A stretch of 64,000 nt of DNA from assembly GCF_958298935.1 (NCBI RefSeq), contig NC_084923.1, positions 32,766,501 through 32,830,500 of the forward strand, read 5' to 3'. The notes beneath the pieces are model-generated. The model saw only the letters and a list, made by a program, of their open reading frames with translations, made no database searches and was not told the origin of the DNA. Source of the DNA: Phragmites australis. Its lineage: Eukaryota; Streptophyta; Magnoliopsida; Poales; Poaceae. Below, piece by piece: positions 59,789 through 64,000 of the stretch. The number at the start of each line of letters is the position of its first letter. Position 1 is the stretch's first letter. The translations under genes were made by a program, and so were the position numbers.

Positions 59789-60060
59789 CTCGCGCTGGAG
59801 TCCTTCACAAGATTCACGCGGGGGGGGGGGGGTGGAATAAAGGAGGCGACCAAGAAGAACTGGAAGCTGCTGCAGCAGAAGGGAGCCGGCGGCTGCAGCA
59901 CTCCGCACTCGTGCGGCTGGCGTCGTCGCGGTGGAGTGGGTGGTGACGGCGGCCAAACCTTGCGCCGCCCACCCCTCCGCGACTCATGCAACCTGCGGCC
60001 CATTTCGTTCGGCTCGGTTGTTGCGTCCGTGGTCTGTGGCCACTGCTTCATGGGCTGAAT
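59789..60060 (-). promoter_or_regulatory. mtACP 5' leader and proximal promoter (GC-rich)
   Basis: The region upstream of the mtACP start is GC-rich, with a G10 run near 59820-59830 (C10 on the coding strand). No TATA box is evident within 150 bases of the start, as often in housekeeping genes. Boundaries are guesses. Confidence 0.35.
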
Positions 60061-60874
60061 TCCTTCTCTACTCCCTTTCCTATTCTGTGAGCTGAGTTAC
60101 TTTTTTTCTTTTTCTTTTGTATGGTGAGTTATGTATGCAACATTTTTTTGAAGTTTCTTTTTCTTTTTTATTTAATTTATCTTATCTTTGTATTTTGTAT
60201 TATATTTTTCATGGATGTTTTTGGTATAGTTCATTTAAGATTTTTTCCAAGTGTTGCGACATTTTTTGAATTATTTTGTTATTAGTTTAAATTGTTATGT
60301 AATACTAATTTTATTGCTCCGGTAACCTGAGTTGATTGTTCTGTAACATTTTTACAATGTTCCGTGATACATTTTGGATTGTTCTTCTAGATGTTTTTTT
60401 TTTAAAATGTCACATGTTGTATTTTTCATATTTTCCTTCAATTGTTTCTTTTTTCTAACTATTGGACACAAAAAACACGAACCAATGGAACACTGACCAT
60501 GAACTGGTGGAACATTCAGGGAGGGGCTAGCAGGAGCACTGCCCCTTTATAGCTGTGATTTCCTCTACATAACACAAATTTTTTTATGTATAATAATAAA
60601 ATTCCTTTTGTTGACATCCCTAATACTCAATTTATCCTAATTGGCTCCTCTTTTGATTTTTTTTCTAGCTCCGTCCCTAAAAACATTGATAATGGAACGT
60701 ACATAATGAACTACTGAAACATTCATCTCAAACTAGTGGAACATCAATGATGGACTAGTGAAACATCTTTGATTAATGGCACATCCAAAACGCTAACTAC
60801 GTGAGATTCTGCCAGTTATATTGGTCCTTCAGCCTGTGATATGGAAAAGTCAAACGCTAACTACGTGTTGTGTA
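60061..60874. other. AT-rich intergenic sequence with 'ggaacattc' repeats
   Basis: Phrases such as attcatctcaaactagtgga and atctttgattaatggcacat occur here (60722, 60760) and again at 61232 and 61199, on either side of the Stowaway element. This indicates a local duplication. No gene. Confidence 0.45.
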
Positions 60875-61150
60875 CTCTCTCTAATTGCAAATGTAGATTG
60901 TTTTAAACAAATGTAGATTGTTTTAAACTTATGTATAGAGATTAAGAAAATAGATTAAATAATTTTGTTGTCCTTTATTTATTATGTATTGGAAAAGATA
61001 ACGCATTCATTTGTGAGAGTGGTAGTATTTATTAAATAAAGGTAAGAAGGGAACAAAAGAGAAAAAAGTACATAGAAGTTCGATAATGATTTATATTTAA
61101 AGAATAGTTGATGAGGCTAAAACGATCTACATTTACAATCAGAAGGAGTA
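60873..61150. mobile_element. Stowaway-type MITE, TA target duplication
   Basis: The element (60875-61148, 274 bp) is flanked by TA on both sides. Left end ctctctctaattgcaaatg and the reverse complement of the right end, ctccttctgattgtaaatg, match closely and follow the ctccctcc-type start of grass Stowaway (Tc1/mariner) MITEs. The terminal repeats extend through tgtagatngtttta. Non-coding. Confidence 0.85.
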
Positions 61151-62100
61151 TAAGTTATTATTTGCACCAATTATCCATTAGAATTGGAAACCTCAGCATC
61201 TTTGATTAATGGCACATCCAAACGCTAACGCGCTGGAACATTCATCTCAAACTAGTGGAACAGCGCCAATCACCATGCAGGCATGCAGGGGGCTATTCAA
61301 TCGCTTTGGGACTAAAGTAGACTTTTTCTTTTTAAAAGCCACTATGACGGCGGCAATCATCACGCAGGCATGTACCACTCTCAAATTTGCTACAGTAAAA
61401 AAGCAGTGACAAACGGAGCTACCATCCAAATCAACCTTTTGAACTCCACAAAGCAGTTCTAAAATTCAAAATAGTTTTGAGTCTGCTTAGACTAACCTTT
61501 AGACCCGTCCATATCTCCTGAGGATATGGTGGCTTGAGATCCCCCGATCCGGCCCCTCTCTCTCTGATTTTGGCGGCCTCGTTGCCGGCGAGAGGGAGTG
61601 GGCCTATCTCTCTGATTTTTTAGTTAAGGAATTAAAAATTTTGGCTTTTATATGAAGAGGACACTTGATTTTTTTAGGTGGAGAAGACTAAAATTTAAAT
61701 TCCAGTCTTGTGGCGATTGCGGCGCCGTTGGGTCCTACGGCACAACCGCGTCAGCCCATGGCACGTTATGTGGGCTTTGCGGCGCGTTACGTGGGCTCAC
61801 GGTGCGGGTTAGCCCAATGGCTTTGACCAATTCAAAGTGTAAACATGCACTGACACAGGGGAAATACAAGCCATTTTCTACTCCGTATTTTAAGCATTCA
61901 TAATTATTGTGACATGATATTTATACATATTCGTTTCATAAGTTGAGTTTAAAATGCGTTTCAAAAGTTATGCGTTTTGAACCTTCACATATTTCCCCCA
62001 CGTACACTTAAGTATTTGAGAGTGAAAATAACTTAGAAGCTAGTTAGGAGAGACCTTATATATATTAGAAAAGAAAAGGAATAAGAAAAAGGAAAAATGC
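61151..62100. other. Intergenic sequence
   Basis: It holds the second copy of the duplicated phrase (61199-61262). A GC-richer stretch at 61690-61830 repeats 'cggcgcgttangtgggctnncggngc'. No gene recognised. The frame at 61652-61903 is not supported by any domain. Confidence 0.35.
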
Positions 62101-63350
62101 ATGAAACTTTCAGCACCAAACCGCAACCACGGTCTGACCGGAGCTCCCCACAGTATGGTAGCTAGCGCACAAAGGCTCCCTTAAGTGGTATATTGCCTCT
62201 CTCCCTCACTCTCTCTTCTCACATTGCCTCTCTCACTCTCTTGCCTTGCCAAAACCCTAGAGGGTGTGATCCATTTGTCGCGTTTGAAGGCCGGAGATCG
62301 ATGGTGAGAACTCCCTCGAGCTTCCCAGAGCTTTTTCCCCTTTCGTCCCTGCCGGAAGGGTTACTCGTCATTTCTTCCTCCACGAGCCCAATCACCCCTC
62401 GGGAGTCCAATCGGTGGATCGAGACTTCCTCGGCGTATTCCGATCCAATACAAAGTTCCTCTACGCCAAGGTAAACATCTCCCTACCATTTTCTTATCGA
62501 TTCCTAGCTCTAGCTGATCACCGTTTTGATTTGGACCAGAAAACCCTAAGAAAGCTAGGTCTAGATCTTATTTTGGGGATTTTACGTATTTAAATCGTGC
62601 ATGTCGTCCGAACGACCACGTAAAATATCCCCAGTCTTGTGGAGTACTTTGGTGCCCTTCGCTACCGAAACTTTCACCGTAGTCCTCGCCGGCGACCCTA
62701 CAAAGGTGCTGCTGGCAGGTTCAGGCGGTCTGACCACTAGACAGCGGTTTGATCGCTGACATACCGTTGGTTTGACTGCCAGGCGCCAAAATCTTCTGCA
62801 AGCTAACGATCAGACTACCACTTCCTTTTCGGTCTAATCGCCAGCTATTCAAGGCTATGTGTACTTAAGTTACCTTGTCCGGGGTTTCAAAGTTGAAACC
62901 CTAATCTTTTGGCAATCTTTTGCAAATGTTTTCAAAACACGATGTTGTATTAATATTCAAGCATCCATTATATGTACACTTTTCTATCGTTTGATTATTT
63001 ATGCAATGCATTCTTGATTCATTTAGAGAGCGTTACGCTGATGGTCCAAGCAAGCAAAGGCATCGCTAATCTACCGGAGTTCTATGAGTGTTGTGCCGAG
63101 AGTATCAAACAAGCATCTAAGCATATTGCATCCTTTGGTTCGAATTGAATGGAGTCTAAATTGATAAGTTGTCACTTATGTATGTTTGCATGTTTCGCGA
63201 TGTCGATGTCAGGTTTATATGGGTAGAACCTATATTGATTTGCATTACCTTTACCTTGAGTTGTTGATGATCCATATCCTTATAGCCGTGATGTTGGAGC
63301 AAGAGTTCGTCTTACCCCAGCAAAGTACGATGAGAATTTCTTCTAAGGAG
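62100..63350 (+). mobile_element. Gypsy (Tekay-like) LTR fragment
   Basis: It shares a block with the solo LTR at 7370: 'aagcatctaagcatantncancc' (here 63110-63135, there about 8953-8975). It also has the same pattern of a pyrimidine-rich part with a 'caaaaccctag' phrase, then palindromic gaccg/cggtc words (62720-62850). Neither end could be fixed. The frame with a splice donor at 62193-62474 is probably a leader-like piece of this LTR, not a gene. Confidence 0.5.
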
Positions 63351-63384
63351 GAGACTCAAGCTTAGAGACGAAGTTTAAGAGGAA

Positions 63385-64000
63385 GGAACACCACGAATGT
63401 ATTGATGGTAGAAAAATGTATCACTCTAGGAGGAGTATCACAGCGTGACTTGATGTGTTTTCACCTTTGTGTCTTTTTTTTGCTATCTTGCTGCTTGTCC
63501 CCCTAGAGGACCATGGCCTCCTATTTATAGGGTTGTGCGTAGCTTGGCGTATAAGTTATCATAATGTACAAATATCTGGGATCTGACCGAATTACTGGGC
63601 CTTATCCCGGATAACTACATTCTACCCTATCGGGGAGATAAATATCTACCGAGGTAATTATCGTGGAGCCTGCCCCCTGAAGGGGGCGAACCAGTCGCCA
63701 ACTGCGGCCCGGCGCCGCACTGTCAGGGGTGTCAGGGTAGCCTCCATCATGCTGGGGTGTCAGAGAGGCGTCCACTAGCCTAGGTATTTAATGCCGATCA
63801 CCTCCTCGCAGGCAAAGTACGATCGGTGCTTCCCTTTTGATAGATCTTTCTTGAGGCCTGATGACTCACCTAGTAGCCTCCGGGAAGTCGGCCCGTGCAG
63901 CGGGAGACCAAGGCCTCGAGAGACCGAGCCTTTGGGAGGCTGAGCCTCCAGGAGGCGGGACTCCAGAAGGCTGGGGCTTCGGGAGGCCGATGCCTCGGAG
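63385..64000 (-). mobile_element. Gypsy-type LTR fragment running off the window
   Basis: On the minus strand it has a TATA box (ccctataaatagg, 63529-63542) about 450 bp in from the window edge. Short ggaggctnngnctcc palindromic words lie at 63860-64000. The composition and order are those of the U3/R part of a grass Gypsy LTR. The other LTR end and internal region are outside the window. Confidence 0.5.
63531..63540 (-). promoter_or_regulatory. TATA box of the edge LTR
   Basis: The minus strand reads ctataaatag, a canonical plant TATA element, with a purine-rich transcribed side (toward lower coordinates). Inferred from motif only. Confidence 0.5.

Noticed and set aside
62193..62474. Possible first exon with a gt donor at 62472
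   Set aside because: The surrounding text belongs to a Tekay-like LTR fragment. No second exon or family signature was found.

Overview
This is nuclear DNA of a grass (Poaceae). The evidence is spliced genes with GT-AG (and one GC-AG) introns, GC-rich first exons, and grass-type Gypsy, Copia, CACTA, Mutator, hAT, LINE and Stowaway elements. The species cannot be fixed from sequence alone. Most of the window is nested, decayed transposon DNA, with one small island of apparently living genes at about 52.7-60 kb.

Layout. 0-7 kb: a Gypsy LTR end; a 560-bp non-autonomous hAT element with a perfect 8-bp target duplication and a tRNA-like stretch inside; an orphan second exon of a CYP71-type cytochrome P450; several MITE-like repeats; and a MAP-kinase-kinase-like pseudogene. 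7.1-20.7 kb: a CACTA element on the minus strand with a TNP2-type transposase gene and a second gene combining a Transposase_24-like region, a proline-rich linker and a Ulp1-like C48 protease. A 3.1-kb solo LTR (TSD atacg) has inserted into it. 20.7-27.85 kb: unassigned sequence, then the 3' end of a Gypsy-like element with a 4.07-kb LTR.

27.85-41.8 kb: a LINE fragment fused directly to Copia pol sequence. That pol fragment is followed by LTR - complete internal region - LTR, so two Copia bodies share the middle LTR, and an inverted LTR of a related family lies tail-to-tail beyond. 41.8-44.1 kb: LTR-like sequence and a long (CA)n(TA)n microsatellite between short inverted arms.

44.1-51.75 kb: a Mutator-like element on the minus strand. 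It carries a MURA-type transposase (DDE region, SWIM, CCHC knuckle) followed by a plant mobile domain (PMD) gene. One PMD exon is split by a 1,301-bp solo LTR with a perfect TSD (gcctc).

52.9-59.8 kb holds three host genes: a 146-residue conserved protein (plus strand), a small, probably plastid, one-helix membrane protein (minus), and a mitochondrial acyl carrier protein (minus). The large intron of the last contains a 1.2-kb Pack-MULE-like element with a 9-bp TSD, 43 bp from exon 1. 60-64 kb: AT-rich repeats, a Stowaway MITE and two further LTR fragments. I saw no rRNA, CRISPR, operon or intact tRNA.
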